Assembly: GCF_019654975.1 (NCBI RefSeq)
Contig: NZ_BPEW01000001.1
Span: 124,001 to 188,000, forward strand
Length of the DNA stretch: 64,000 bases
Direction of reading: 5' to 3'
Origin: Shewanella sp. c952
Lineage (GTDB): Bacteria > Pseudomonadota > Gammaproteobacteria > Enterobacterales > Shewanellaceae
Positions 1-8,763 of this stretch are shown piece by piece. Made by a program: the position numbers and the translations under genes. Numbering within the stretch: position 1 is the stretch's first letter; each line of letters opens with the position of its first letter. The notes below the pieces were generated by a model that was not told the origin of the DNA, searched no databases, and worked only from the letters and a program-made list of their open reading frames with translations.

Positions 1-131
1 GCCCCAGCTTGCATAGGCACAGGACTGTGGCGACAAATGCGTACTGACTCTTCGCCTTCTTTAATCTCCAGTTCAGCAATATCAGACTCTTGAACCAGTT
101 CAATCAATTTTTTTATTTTACGAATATCCAT
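1..131 (-). CDS. accB: AccB, biotin carboxyl carrier protein of acetyl-CoA carboxylase (N-terminal part only)
   Basis: The first 43 codons are present; the gene runs off the left edge of the window. The reading begins [20 protein letters not shown], the typical start of bacterial BCCP. That N-terminal helix binds the biotin carboxylase AccC; the C-terminal biotinyl domain with its lysine lies outside the window. BCCP carries the carboxybiotin used to make malonyl-CoA for fatty-acid synthesis. It lies 15 bp downstream of aroQ on the same strand, the common gammaproteobacterial aroQ-accB-accC order, so co-transcription is likely. Identification is from the N-terminal sequence and the neighbour. 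Confidence 0.93.
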   Translation of the reverse strand, partial: MDIRKIKKLIELVQESDIAELEIKEGEESVRICRHSPVPMQAG

Positions 132-146
132 ATTAACAGGCTGACC

Positions 147-599
147 TTATTTCTGTTTTGTAGCGTTCAGTTGGGCGATTACTGATTGCAATGCAAATTG
201 GTATCCCTGAGCACCTAGGCCGCAGATAACGCCAACGGCTTTGTCTGAAAAGTAGGAATGATGACGAAAAGGCTCACGGCTATGCACATTAGACAAATGC
301 ACTTCAATAAAAGGAATTGCGACGCCTAACAATGCGTCACGCAGTGCCACACTGGTATGAGTGAATGCCGCTGGGTTAATAATGACGTAGTCGGCATCAG
401 TGTTGTGAATCGCCTCAATCAATAGGTGCTCGGCATTTGATTGGATATGCTCGAGTTGTAGATTGGCATCTGCAGCTTGCTGCTTTAAGCCATTAACAAT
501 TTGTTCAAGGGTGTGATGACCATAGTGGCCAGGCTCTCGGCGACCGAGCAGGTTCAAATTAGGACCGTTAACGAGTAATACTTTGGCTTGGCTGCTCAT
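147..599 (-). CDS. aroQ: AroQ, type II 3-dehydroquinate dehydratase
   Basis: This cytoplasmic enzyme converts 3-dehydroquinate to 3-dehydroshikimate, the third step of the shikimate pathway. The 150-residue length fits type II dehydroquinases, which form dodecamers. The N-terminal [17 protein letters not shown] carries the family signature with the catalytic Tyr and the flexible-loop Arg. Further on are [16 protein letters not shown] and EVHLSN, both substrate-binding segments of the family, followed by the SYFSDKAVG region. The start ATG at 599 gives the normal N-terminus. The gene leads into accB after a 15-bp gap. Nothing is atypical. Confidence 0.96.
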   Translation of the reverse strand: MSSQAKVLLVNGPNLNLLGRREPGHYGHHTLEQIVNGLKQQAADANLQLEHIQSNAEHLLIEAIHNTDADYVIINPAAFTHTSVALRDALLGVAIPFIEVHLSNVHSREPFRHHSYFSDKAVGVICGLGAQGYQFALQSVIAQLNATKQK

Positions 600-685
600 G
601 AAAAATTCCCTTGGATGAATCGTTTAAGATTTACTGATTTCAACAAAAAATCACCCTGTTGTCGAACTCAGAATTTAATAGTTAG

Positions 686-1108
686 TTAATAACCGCTTTT
701 GTTTTGCCTTAGGGCTTTGGTTGCACCTTTCTGTTTTTTTGCATCGACTCTACGTCGTTGACTGCCTTTAGTGGGTTTGGTGGCGATGCGCCTTTTCTGT
801 ACCGCCGAGACACTGGCGACCAAGGCGATAAACTGCTCAAGTGCTGTTTGGCGGTTAAAGTCTTGGCTGCGACTTTGTTGGCATTTTATGATGATTTTGC
901 CGCTTTTTGTGATGCGGTGATCAGCCTTGGCGAGCAGACGTGCTTGGTAAAACTCAGGCAAAGAGGAGTTTTTAATATCAAAGATAAGCTGGGCGGCAGT
1001 CGACACCTTATTAAGATGTTGGCCTCCGGCGCCGCTTGAACGGATAAACTGCCATTCAAGCTCGCTATCTTGAATCGAAACTGAGTTGGATATTTTGATT
1101 AATGCCAA
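686..1108 (-). CDS. arfB: ArfB (YaeJ), GGQ peptidyl-tRNA hydrolase for ribosome rescue
   Basis: This 140-residue class I release-factor-like protein rescues ribosomes stalled on mRNAs lacking a stop codon. Near residues 25-30 is SSGAGGQHLNKVSTA, containing the catalytic GGQ motif that hydrolyses peptidyl-tRNA. The C-terminal 35 residues are strongly basic (KRRIATKPTKGSQRRRVDAK and then KKQKGATKALRQ). In ArfB this tail enters the empty mRNA channel. There is no codon-recognition domain, which separates it from PrfA/PrfB. It is monocistronic with its own upstream region. Confidence 0.95.
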   Translation of the reverse strand: MALIKISNSVSIQDSELEWQFIRSSGAGGQHLNKVSTAAQLIFDIKNSSLPEFYQARLLAKADHRITKSGKIIIKCQQSRSQDFNRQTALEQFIALVASVSAVQKRRIATKPTKGSQRRRVDAKKQKGATKALRQNKSGY

Positions 1109-1300
1109 TGAATAATGTCCACTGTAAAAGGTTCATTTCAAGACAAAGCTGGTACTGCTAAGCTTGATGAAGGTCAATGTTAACAGACTTTAAGCTAAAA
1201 TAAGGGCTTAAGCCGCTTTTCCTTCAACTTTGATTTGCTATCATCAAGCAATTATCGATTCGACTTTCTGCATTAAAGTATAGCGTTATGGGGTCTAAAT

Positions 1301-1660
1301 ATGCTGTGTAAAATTCCGGATATCACTAAAGGCGTCATTAGTTTATTTGCCAGCGGTCGTTTATCGACTGAAGATTATGGTCAAATCCTGCAGCCGATGA
1401 TTGAGAAGTACCAAGGGAACACCGGTAAGGTGTGTTTATATGTTGAGGCTGATGTGTTGCTCGAAGGGTGGGATCATCAGTCATTAGCCGGTAGCGGTGA
1501 AGTGCAGTTACCTAACTTTGAAGCGTTAGTGTTAGTTGGCGGCCCAGATTGGTTTGGTAATGCGGTGAGATTACTGGGGCCATTTATGCAAGGTGAAGTC
1601 GCTTGGTTTCCGCTAGAACAGAAGCAAGAAGCGATTGATTGGATTGCGGGGCGTACCTAG
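1301..1660 (+). CDS. STAS/SpoIIAA-like small cytoplasmic protein
   Basis: This 119-residue soluble protein resembles the SpoIIAA-like/SEC14-type family of short STAS-fold proteins. Supporting features are the early FASGRLSTEDYGQILQPMIE segment, the central hydrophobic strand KVCLYVEAD, and the LVGGPDWFGNAVRLLGPFM block followed by a WFPLEQKQEAIDWI C-terminal helix. Family members are often encoded singly and their role is poorly defined; some bind lipids or nucleotides. No catalytic residues can be named. The start ATG at 1301 follows GGGGTC with reasonable spacing. Confidence 0.7.
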   Translation: MLCKIPDITKGVISLFASGRLSTEDYGQILQPMIEKYQGNTGKVCLYVEADVLLEGWDHQSLAGSGEVQLPNFEALVLVGGPDWFGNAVRLLGPFMQGEVAWFPLEQKQEAIDWIAGRT

Positions 1661-1726
1661 CACTTTATTTTGGGTATACTGGCTGCAAAGTGGGTGCTTT
1701 ACCCCATCTATAAAAAGGATTAACAG

Positions 1727-1903
1727 ATGTCTTTATCAAAATTGTCAGCCGTAAGTTTGGCTTTAGCATTAGCATTAGGTATGACAGCTTGTGCGCCAGA
1801 AGTAGGTAGTGAAGCTTGGTGTAAGCAGATGAGTGAAAAGCCATCGGGTGACTGGAGCACAAACGAAGCGACTGATTATGCTAAACATTGTGTTTTTAAG
1901 TAA
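1727..1903 (+). CDS. DUF3012-type small lipoprotein
   Basis: A 58-codon gene too short for most gene finders. It has a hydrophobic signal (LSAVSLALALALGM) ending in a lipobox TAC, so the mature protein starts at a lipidated Cys near residue 22. The short mature part contains APEVGSEAWCKQM followed by KPSGDWSTNEATDYAKHC, the pattern of DUF3012 proteins with two further Cys residues that may pair. An AAAGGA ribosome-binding site lies about 9 bp upstream of the ATG. Function is unknown; a small outer-membrane-anchored lipoprotein is expected. Confidence 0.75.
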   Translation: MSLSKLSAVSLALALALGMTACAPEVGSEAWCKQMSEKPSGDWSTNEATDYAKHCVFK

Positions 1904-2044
1904 TACGTAAGAATAAACAATATTAGAGTTGCGACCAAGTTCACTAAGTGCGATTTAAAAGTTGCCCGAAGTGAACTTTAGGATATTGTACGAGTCCTAT
2001 TGGCTACAACCGTATGTTTTAGTTTTAATTATTTAGGGTGAAAT

Positions 2045-2485
2045 TTGCGTTTATTTGCTCCCCAAAATCTTCTAAAGATGGCAACAATGCTTATCGCTAT
2101 TGTGCTCCTGCAGTTTGCAGGCGGCAATCTTGGCGCGCACCAATTGCATTTAGGAGATCACGAGGAGGAGAGTGAATCACATCCACATATCCAGTTTACT
2201 GCTGATGTCACCACCTTTGCTCAGTGTATCGGTGACTGTACTTGTCCTCTTGAACAGCAACAAAGTGAACAAGTTGACCCGGTAAAGCATGAGCATACCA
2301 TTGCTAAAACAGAGTCGCAGAGTTTCGATCTGTGTCTAGATTGTCCCTGTCATGGTGGTCACGTTACCGCTATGGCTATTGAATCAATAACACCATCTGT
2401 GCCAGTCGGCGATATGGTTGTTAGCATTGATAAACAGTACTTTCCTCCTGTTCAGCTGCGAAATTACCGCCCCCCTATCGCTTAA
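2045..2485 (+). CDS. His- and Cys-rich exported protein preceding the metal-efflux operon
   Basis: I do not recognise a named family. The 146-residue product has an N-terminal hydrophobic segment (roughly residues 12-30) that is probably a signal peptide. After it come a His/acid-rich stretch (HQLHLGDHEEESESHPHIQ), a Cys cluster CIGDCTC and a second cluster CLDCPCHGGH. These metal-binding-like motifs, and its place upstream of czcCBA in the same orientation, suggest a periplasmic metal-binding accessory or sensor. The start is TTG at 2045 preceded by AGGGTG. A 340-bp gap separates it from czcC, so it may have its own transcript. Confidence 0.65.
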   Translation: MRLFAPQNLLKMATMLIAIVLLQFAGGNLGAHQLHLGDHEEESESHPHIQFTADVTTFAQCIGDCTCPLEQQQSEQVDPVKHEHTIAKTESQSFDLCLDCPCHGGHVTAMAIESITPSVPVGDMVVSIDKQYFPPVQLRNYRPPIA

Positions 2486-2828
2486 CCCCTAGCAGCATTA
2501 GTGTCTTTACAGCGTTTGTTGAGCTTGCATTTTGTCGATGTTTAGCTGCTGCACAGTTGTATGAGATCTTTGCTGAATCTTTAGTTTCCAATGAGTATGA
2601 ATAAGCCAACAACATGTTATTGCAGCAGCAATCTAGCTTACTGTACGTGCTTATCCATACTGCTCTATAAAGATTGATACAGGCAGTCAAAGACCACAGT
2701 GTCTTAGGCAATCTGTATGACATTCGGCCGAAACACCGTTTTGATTAACCTACCGATGAGTTTGTGTTCTTTATGCATACTTAATAGGGCGTTAGTGGAA
2801 ACGTGTTGCCGGATAGATAGGATCCGTG
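2486..2828. other. Intergenic region upstream of czcCBA
   Basis: About 340 bp without a convincing gene. Reading frames here are short and lack ribosome-binding sites. It probably holds the promoter of the efflux operon, but I could not identify a clear metal-responsive operator (no CueR- or CzcR-like palindrome was recognised). Confidence 0.5.
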
Positions 2829-4148
2829 ATGAAAAAAACCATGATCGCCACTGTTTTGCTAGGCTACTTGGCCAGTAATGCTATTACTTCACAGGTAATT
2901 GCAGCAGAAACAGAGTTAATGGCAAAAGTACCTTCAAATGCGTTAAGCACATCCAATACTGGTGTCGCACAGTTTAATGACTGGCTACCAGAAGTGATGC
3001 AGCGTTTTAACACGCTTCCAGAAATTCAAGCGCAAAGTGCACGTCGTCAGCAAGCCAAGCTGAGTATTTTGGCGGCAGACAAAGCCGTTTATAACCCTGA
3101 ATTGGGCGTGAACTATCAAGCAAATGACACTGAAGCATCGGACGACACTTATACCTTAGATATCAGTCAAACCATAGATTGGGGCGATAAACGTGGTGCT
3201 GCAACGCGTATGGCACAGCTTCAAAGTGAAATACTACTGTCTGATATGACGCTAGAGCGCAGTCAAATGTTGGCCGAGCGTCTACAAGCATTGGCCAGCC
3301 AAGCTCAAGCTAAAAAGGCATTGCAGTTTCAACAGCAACAATTTGAGCGCGCTAAAGCGCAATTGGATATAGCACGTCAACGCATGGAAGTCGGTGATAT
3401 ATCCGCTGTTGAGCTGCAGTTAATGCAACTTGAACTAGCCAATAATGCTGCTGATTATGCCATTGCAGAGCAAGCATCAATTGCCGCCGACGGTGCAGTA
3501 CTTGGCTTGTTTGGTGACATTGAGCTGCCATTTTCAGACTTTCTGAACGCGCTTAGCCCCCAAGCTAGCCAGCCTGAGGTTTCCCCTGAACTGCCTGCGC
3601 TAAAAAGTGCCTATCAGCAGGTGTTGATTGCGAAAGTCGCTGCCAAGCAAGCCAAAGCTGATAATGCCGCCGACCCAACGATTAGTTTAAGTGCTGAACG
3701 AGAAGGTGAAGACAACAAAGTCGGTGTAGGTGTTTCTATTCCATTGCAATTTAGAAACAACTACAGCGAAGTTATCGCTGTGGCCAATGAAGAGATTGCA
3801 ATCGCAGAACAAACTTACCTTGCCAAGGAGCGAGTGCTATCGCAGCAGCAGAAGCAATTTAGCTTGAGCCTACCTAGGTTGACACAGCGTTATCAAGACT
3901 GGCGTGAGTTAGTGCTTACTTCGGGGGGCGAAGCTGCAAAAAGCCTAGCCCAGCAATGGCAAACGGGTGACATAAACACCAGTGATTACCTGCAAAGTCA
4001 AAGGCAGATGAGCAGCAGCTATCTTGCTGGACTCACGTTGGAATCCGCTCTGTATGAGAACTGGTTAACGTGGATGGGAGCAAGTGGTCAACTCGAGTCT
4101 TACCTCAATAGTCAACTTGCACAAGCCGCGCGCTCTCAAGCTAAGTAA
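2829..4148 (+). CDS. czcC: CzcC-like outer-membrane channel of a heavy-metal RND efflux system
   Basis: This is a TolC-superfamily outer-membrane factor of about 439 residues with a cleavable signal peptide (cleavage likely after SQVIAAE near residue 27). Long amphipathic helices rich in Gln, Ala and Glu make up most of the protein, with two related halves (about 50-235 and 250-420). That matches the internal duplication of outer-membrane efflux proteins. It should dock with CzcB and CzcA to carry divalent cations to the outside. I chose ATG 2829 over the adjacent in-frame GTG 2826 because AGGA at 2818-2821 is well placed. It is first of three genes separated by 10 and 12 bp. Confidence 0.88.
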   Translation: MKKTMIATVLLGYLASNAITSQVIAAETELMAKVPSNALSTSNTGVAQFNDWLPEVMQRFNTLPEIQAQSARRQQAKLSILAADKAVYNPELGVNYQANDTEASDDTYTLDISQTIDWGDKRGAATRMAQLQSEILLSDMTLERSQMLAERLQALASQAQAKKALQFQQQQFERAKAQLDIARQRMEVGDISAVELQLMQLELANNAADYAIAEQASIAADGAVLGLFGDIELPFSDFLNALSPQASQPEVSPELPALKSAYQQVLIAKVAAKQAKADNAADPTISLSAEREGEDNKVGVGVSIPLQFRNNYSEVIAVANEEIAIAEQTYLAKERVLSQQQKQFSLSLPRLTQRYQDWRELVLTSGGEAAKSLAQQWQTGDINTSDYLQSQRQMSSSYLAGLTLESALYENWLTWMGASGQLESYLNSQLAQAARSQAK

Positions 4149-4158
4149 GGGTTAGATA

Positions 4159-5451
4159 ATGATAAAGATTAAAACAGACATCATCAAAATGAATAGCATC
4201 AATTCGGCAGCATATATGAATACTTCAACGAATAAAGATACTCAAAAAGCGCTCTTCGGATTTAACGCAATCACTCGTGCCATGAGTTTTGGTTTGATCA
4301 TGGCATTGAGTAGTGCATTAGTGATGCCTATAGTCGCTAACGCGAGTGAAGGGCATGATCATACGCAGGAGCTGCCAGCTAAATCTGAGGTGATAGAGGA
4401 TGACGGTCATGGTCATGGCGCTGTTGCAGAAACTGAAGAGGAGCATGGACTCGATGCGCTAACGTTGACGGCAGAGCAGCGCGAGCTAGCAGCGATCAAA
4501 GTGGTGAATTTAACCGAACAGAACTTTAGTTTAGAAGCCGTCGCTACGGCAACTTTAGTTGTGGATCGCGACCGCACAATCACGATCGCTCCACAAGTCG
4601 ACGTTCGAGTACAAAAGCGCAATGTGGTGCCGGGTCAGGAAGTAAAGCAAGGTGATGTGTTGCTGACTCTTGGTGGCGTTGCTGTTGCTCAAGCCCAGGC
4701 TGATTATATTAATGCAGAGGCAGAGTGGAGCCGAGTACAGCGTATGAGCAAAAGCGCTGTGAGTGCTAGCCGCCGACTGCAAGCGCAAGTTGATGCAGAG
4801 TTTAAGCGCGCCACTCTAGAAGCGATGCAGATGACACCCAAGCAAATTAAAGCGTTGGCTTCAAACCCTGAGAATATCGGTAGTTACCAATTACTCGCGC
4901 CAATTACCGGCCGGGTTCAACAAGACTTGGCCATGCTGGGACAAGTTATTGCTGCTGGCACTGCACTGATGCAACTCACCGATGAATCACATCTTTGGGT
5001 ACAAGCAGAGTTAACGCCGACTCAAGCGGAGAAAGTCAGTATTGGTAGTAAGGCGATTGTTAAGGTGGGTGACAAGAGCCTAGAGGCTAAGATTATTGGC
5101 CGTTCCCATGAGCTCGACAGTGTTACCCGTACCGAACAGATTCTGGTGAGTTTCGAAAATGCAGGTCATGTACTGCACGCAGGTCAGTTTGCTGAGCTGT
5201 ACTTACCTGACGCCCTGCAAGGTGGAGTGATTCTACCTGATGCTGCACTTACCCGTGGTGGCGATGGCGACTGGCAGGTGTTTATTGAAGATGAAGATGG
5301 TTTTGAAGCCCAAGAGGTTGAAGTGGTTGAGCGTCAACGTGGTATGAACTTGGTTCGCGGTTTGGCTGCTGGCACTAAAGTGGTGGTTTCAGGCGCATTT
5401 TTTCTAGCGTCTGAGCAAGCTAAATCTGGCTTCGATATTCACAACCACTAG
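4159..5451 (+). CDS. czcB: CzcB-like periplasmic adaptor (membrane fusion protein)
   Basis: This 430-residue protein links the inner-membrane pump to the outer-membrane channel. A long N-terminal signal/anchor (hydrophobic about residues 40-62) is followed by a His/acid-rich segment with GHDH, GHGHG and EEEHG, probably a metal-binding antenna as in CzcB/CusB-type adaptors. Then come a barrel-sandwich/lipoyl half-motif (APQVDVRVQKRNVVPGQEV), a coiled hairpin (residues about 180-235), the second lipoyl half (LLAPITGRVQQDLAMLGQ) and beta-barrel domains ending LVRGLAAGTKVVVSGAFFL. The start is tentative because several Met codons occur in the first 35 residues. Confidence 0.88.
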   Translation: MIKIKTDIIKMNSINSAAYMNTSTNKDTQKALFGFNAITRAMSFGLIMALSSALVMPIVANASEGHDHTQELPAKSEVIEDDGHGHGAVAETEEEHGLDALTLTAEQRELAAIKVVNLTEQNFSLEAVATATLVVDRDRTITIAPQVDVRVQKRNVVPGQEVKQGDVLLTLGGVAVAQAQADYINAEAEWSRVQRMSKSAVSASRRLQAQVDAEFKRATLEAMQMTPKQIKALASNPENIGSYQLLAPITGRVQQDLAMLGQVIAAGTALMQLTDESHLWVQAELTPTQAEKVSIGSKAIVKVGDKSLEAKIIGRSHELDSVTRTEQILVSFENAGHVLHAGQFAELYLPDALQGGVILPDAALTRGGDGDWQVFIEDEDGFEAQEVEVVERQRGMNLVRGLAAGTKVVVSGAFFLASEQAKSGFDIHNH

Positions 5452-5463
5452 GAGGCGAACGCT

Positions 5464-8400
5464 ATGTTACAGAAATTAATAGACGCTGCGATCCGCAATC
5501 GTCTGATGGTGGTACTCGGGCTAATTGGAGCCTTAGTTGCCAGTGCAGCGATGTTGCCAAAACTTAACCTTGATGCGTTCCCTGATGTGACTAACGTGCA
5601 AGTCACAATCAATACTGCCGCTGAAGGACTTGCGGCTGAAGAGGTTGAGAAACTCATTAGTTACCCTGTTGAATCAGCGATGTACGCTTTGCCATCGGTG
5701 ACTGAAGTGCGTTCACTCTCGCGTACCGGTTTGTCGATTGTGACAGTGGTTTTCGCTGAGGGAACGGATATTTATTTTGCTCGCCAGCAGGTGTTTGAGC
5801 AGTTACAAGCAGCTAGAGAGATGATCCCAGACGGGGTAGGCGTTCCTGAAATCGGCCCAAACACTTCTGGTTTAGGGCAGATCTATCAGTATATTTTGCG
5901 GGCTGAGCCAGGTTCTGGCGTTGATGCTTCAGAGTTAAGAAGCCTCAATGACTATCTGGTTAAGCTCATCATGATGCCTGTTGGCGGCGTGACCGAGGTG
6001 CTGTCGTTTGGTGGTGAAGTGCGTCAGTACCAAGTGCAGATCGACCCAAATAAGATGCGCAGTTATGGCTTGTCGATGGAGCAAGTCACTAATGCGTTAG
6101 AGAGTAACAACCGCAACGCAGGGGGTTGGTTTATGGACCAAGGCCAAGAGCAACTTGTGGTTCGTGGCTATGGTTTACTGCCAGCAGGTGATGCCGGTTT
6201 AAAAGCGATTACTCAGATCCCACTTACTGAAGTTGGTGGCACACCAATCAGGGTGAGTGATATTGCGACCGTCGAGTACGGCAGTGAAATCCGTGTCGGT
6301 GCCGTTACTATGACCCGCCGCGACGATGCTGGTAATAAGCAAGTGTTAGGTGAGGTTGTGGCAGGTGTGGTGCTTAAACGCATGGGTGCGAACACTAAAG
6401 CGACCATTGATGATATCAGTGCTCGCACTGCTCTAATAGAGCAAGCTCTGCCAGATGGCGTATCGTTTGAGGTGTTTTATGACCAAGCAGATTTGGTTGA
6501 TAAAGCAGTAGAAACGGTGCGTGATGCCTTGTTGATGGCATTTGTATTTATAGTGGTGATCTTAGCGTTATTTTTGGTCAATATCCGCGCCACCATGTTG
6601 GTCTTACTGTCGATTCCGGTATCGATTGGTTTGGCGTTAATGGTGATGTCTTACTTTGGTATGTCAGCAAACCTAATGTCACTTGGGGGCTTGGCGGTGG
6701 CAATAGGTATGCTGGTGGATGGCTCGGTAGTGATGGTTGAAAATATTTTCAAGCACCTTACTCAGCCTGATAGACGCCACCTGGCAGAGGCTCAAACCCG
6801 TGCTTCAGGTGAGATAGACCCACATCATGCAGAAGAAGATGGTATCGATGCAGCAGGGCGCAGTGGTATAGCTATGCGGGTAATGTTGGCGGCGAAAGAG
6901 GTGTGTAGTCCTATCTTCTTTGCTACTGCAATTATCATCGTGGTATTTGCGCCCTTATTTGCCTTGGAGGGGGTTGAAGGCAAGCTGTTTCAGCCGATGG
7001 CAGTGAGTATCATATTGGCGATGATCTCTGCGTTGTTAGTGGCACTTATTGCGGTTCCTGCATTAGCGGTCTACCTGTTTAAACGCGGCGTAACGCTTAG
7101 AGAAAGCGCGGTGCTTAAGCCGATTGAAACGGGATATCGCAAACTGCTGACTGCGACTATGGCAAAACCGAAAGTGGTGGTGATCACCGCTTTAGTGATG
7201 TTCGTCATGAGCATGGCATTGCTGCCAAGGCTAGGCACCGAATTCGTGCCTGAACTGGAAGAGGGCACAATTAATTTACGGGTGACTTTAGCACCAACTG
7301 CGAGTTTAGGTACCTCTTTAGACGTTGCACCCAAGCTTGAGTCTATGTTGCTTGAGTTCCCTGAAGTTGATTATGCACTAAGTCGTATTGGCGCCCCCGA
7401 ACTTGGTGGCGATCCTGAACCCGTGAGTAATATTGAGATCTATATCGGTCTTAAGCCTATAGATGAGTGGCAGCACGCTGAAACTCGTCTAGAGCTGCAG
7501 CGACAAATGGAGCAGAGACTGAGTATCTATCCTGGTTTACTGTTTACTTTCTCTCAACCGATAGCGACCCGAGTTGATGAGTTACTGTCTGGGGTAAAAG
7601 CCCAGCTAGCGATTAAAATATTTGGACCAGATTTAGATGTATTGTCTGAGCGTGGCCAAGTGTTAACCGACTTAGTCGCTCAAATTCCTGGTGCGGTGGA
7701 TGTGTCATTGGAACAGGTGAGCGGTGAAGCTCAGTTGGTGGTGCGGCCTAAGCGTGATCTATTAGCGCGTTATGGGATCAGTGTCGATACTGTGATGAGC
7801 TTGGTCAGCCAAGGCGTCGGTGGAGTGAGTGCTGGGCAAGTGATAGATGGTAATGCTCGCTACGATATTAATGTACGTTTGGCTGAAAAGTATCGCAGCG
7901 CACCTGATGCATTGCGTGACTTGCTGTTGACTGGCGCCAATGGCGCGACTGTGCGCCTAGGCGAGGTTGCTGATGTGATTATCGAGATGGCGCCACCGAA
8001 TATTCGCCGAGATGATGTTCAGCGTCGAGTGGTGGTGCAGGCAAATGTTGCAGGTCGTGACATGGGCTCCGTCGTCAACGATATCTATGCCGTAGTACCT
8101 CAAGCACAATTACCCTCTGGTTACACTGTGGTGGTTGGCGGTCAATATGAGAACCAGCAACGGGCGCAACAAAAGCTTATGCTCGTGGTGCCTATTTCTA
8201 TCGCACTTATTGCGCTGCTGCTGTACTTCTCGTTTGGCTCGATAAAACAGGTCGCATTGATTATGGCTAACGTGCCGTTAGCACTCATTGGTGGTGTCGT
8301 TGCCTTATATGTCAGTGGAACCTACCTTTCTGTGCCAAGTTCGATTGGTTTTATCACCCTGTTTGGTGTCGCTGTACTCAATGGTGTGGTGCTGGTGGAT

Positions 8401-8712
8401 TCAATAAATCAACGCCGAGCTAGCGTAAAAAATGAGACAAATGCATCGCTGTATGATGCCGTTTATGAGGGGACCGTTGGGCGTTTGCGTCCCGTGTTAA
8501 TGACGGCGTTAACCTCTGCATTAGGGCTGATACCTATCCTTATTTCATCGGGGGTAGGCAGTGAAATTCAACAGCCTTTGGCGGTGGTGATCATTGGCGG
8601 TTTGTTTAGTTCAACAGCACTGACGTTACTGGTGCTGCCCACCCTGTATCGCTGGTTATATCAAGATCGTTGTAACAAAGGTTTAAGTAAGGACTTTGAA
8701 GCGCTAGATTGA
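5464..8712 (+). CDS. czcA: CzcA-like heavy-metal RND proton antiporter
   Basis: A 1082-residue inner-membrane transporter of the HME branch of the RND superfamily; family members use the proton gradient to export Zn, Co, Cd, Ni or Cu/Ag ions. It has the expected 12-TM layout: TM1 near residue 15, a large periplasmic loop, a TM block about 360-540, a second loop and a TM block about 890-1060. TM4 contains IGMLVDGSVVMVENIFKHL, whose Asp is the proton-relay residue typical of HME pumps. LNLDAFPDVTNVQV near the N-terminus is also a CzcA-family hallmark. A strong GGAGG lies about 7 bp before the ATG. The exact metal cannot be assigned from sequence alone. Confidence 0.92.
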   Translation: MLQKLIDAAIRNRLMVVLGLIGALVASAAMLPKLNLDAFPDVTNVQVTINTAAEGLAAEEVEKLISYPVESAMYALPSVTEVRSLSRTGLSIVTVVFAEGTDIYFARQQVFEQLQAAREMIPDGVGVPEIGPNTSGLGQIYQYILRAEPGSGVDASELRSLNDYLVKLIMMPVGGVTEVLSFGGEVRQYQVQIDPNKMRSYGLSMEQVTNALESNNRNAGGWFMDQGQEQLVVRGYGLLPAGDAGLKAITQIPLTEVGGTPIRVSDIATVEYGSEIRVGAVTMTRRDDAGNKQVLGEVVAGVVLKRMGANTKATIDDISARTALIEQALPDGVSFEVFYDQADLVDKAVETVRDALLMAFVFIVVILALFLVNIRATMLVLLSIPVSIGLALMVMSYFGMSANLMSLGGLAVAIGMLVDGSVVMVENIFKHLTQPDRRHLAEAQTRASGEIDPHHAEEDGIDAAGRSGIAMRVMLAAKEVCSPIFFATAIIIVVFAPLFALEGVEGKLFQPMAVSIILAMISALLVALIAVPALAVYLFKRGVTLRESAVLKPIETGYRKLLTATMAKPKVVVITALVMFVMSMALLPRLGTEFVPELEEGTINLRVTLAPTASLGTSLDVAPKLESMLLEFPEVDYALSRIGAPELGGDPEPVSNIEIYIGLKPIDEWQHAETRLELQRQMEQRLSIYPGLLFTFSQPIATRVDELLSGVKAQLAIKIFGPDLDVLSERGQVLTDLVAQIPGAVDVSLEQVSGEAQLVVRPKRDLLARYGISVDTVMSLVSQGVGGVSAGQVIDGNARYDINVRLAEKYRSAPDALRDLLLTGANGATVRLGEVADVIIEMAPPNIRRDDVQRRVVVQANVAGRDMGSVVNDIYAVVPQAQLPSGYTVVVGGQYENQQRAQQKLMLVVPISIALIALLLYFSFGSIKQVALIMANVPLALIGGVVALYVSGTYLSVPSSIGFITLFGVAVLNGVVLVDSINQRRASVKNETNASLYDAVYEGTVGRLRPVLMTALTSALGLIPILISSGVGSEIQQPLAVVIIGGLFSSTALTLLVLPTLYRWLYQDRCNKGLSKDFEALD

Positions 8713-8726
8713 TGAGATAATGCGTA

Positions 8727-8757
8727 AGCGCCCTATATCCATAAAGGTTAGGGCGCT
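8727..8757. terminator. Inverted repeat between the convergent czcA and esterase genes
   Basis: AGCGCCCTA at 8727-8735 pairs perfectly with TAGGGCGCT at 8749-8757 around a 13-base loop. It sits in the 51-bp gap between two convergent genes, so it is probably a shared terminator, though the T tracts on either side are weak. Confidence 0.65.
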
Positions 8758-8763
8758 GAAAGT

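Noticed and set aside
2475..2723. Minus-strand frame in the czc upstream region
   Set aside because: Its composition is not protein-like and it overlaps the end of the His/Cys-rich gene in antisense.
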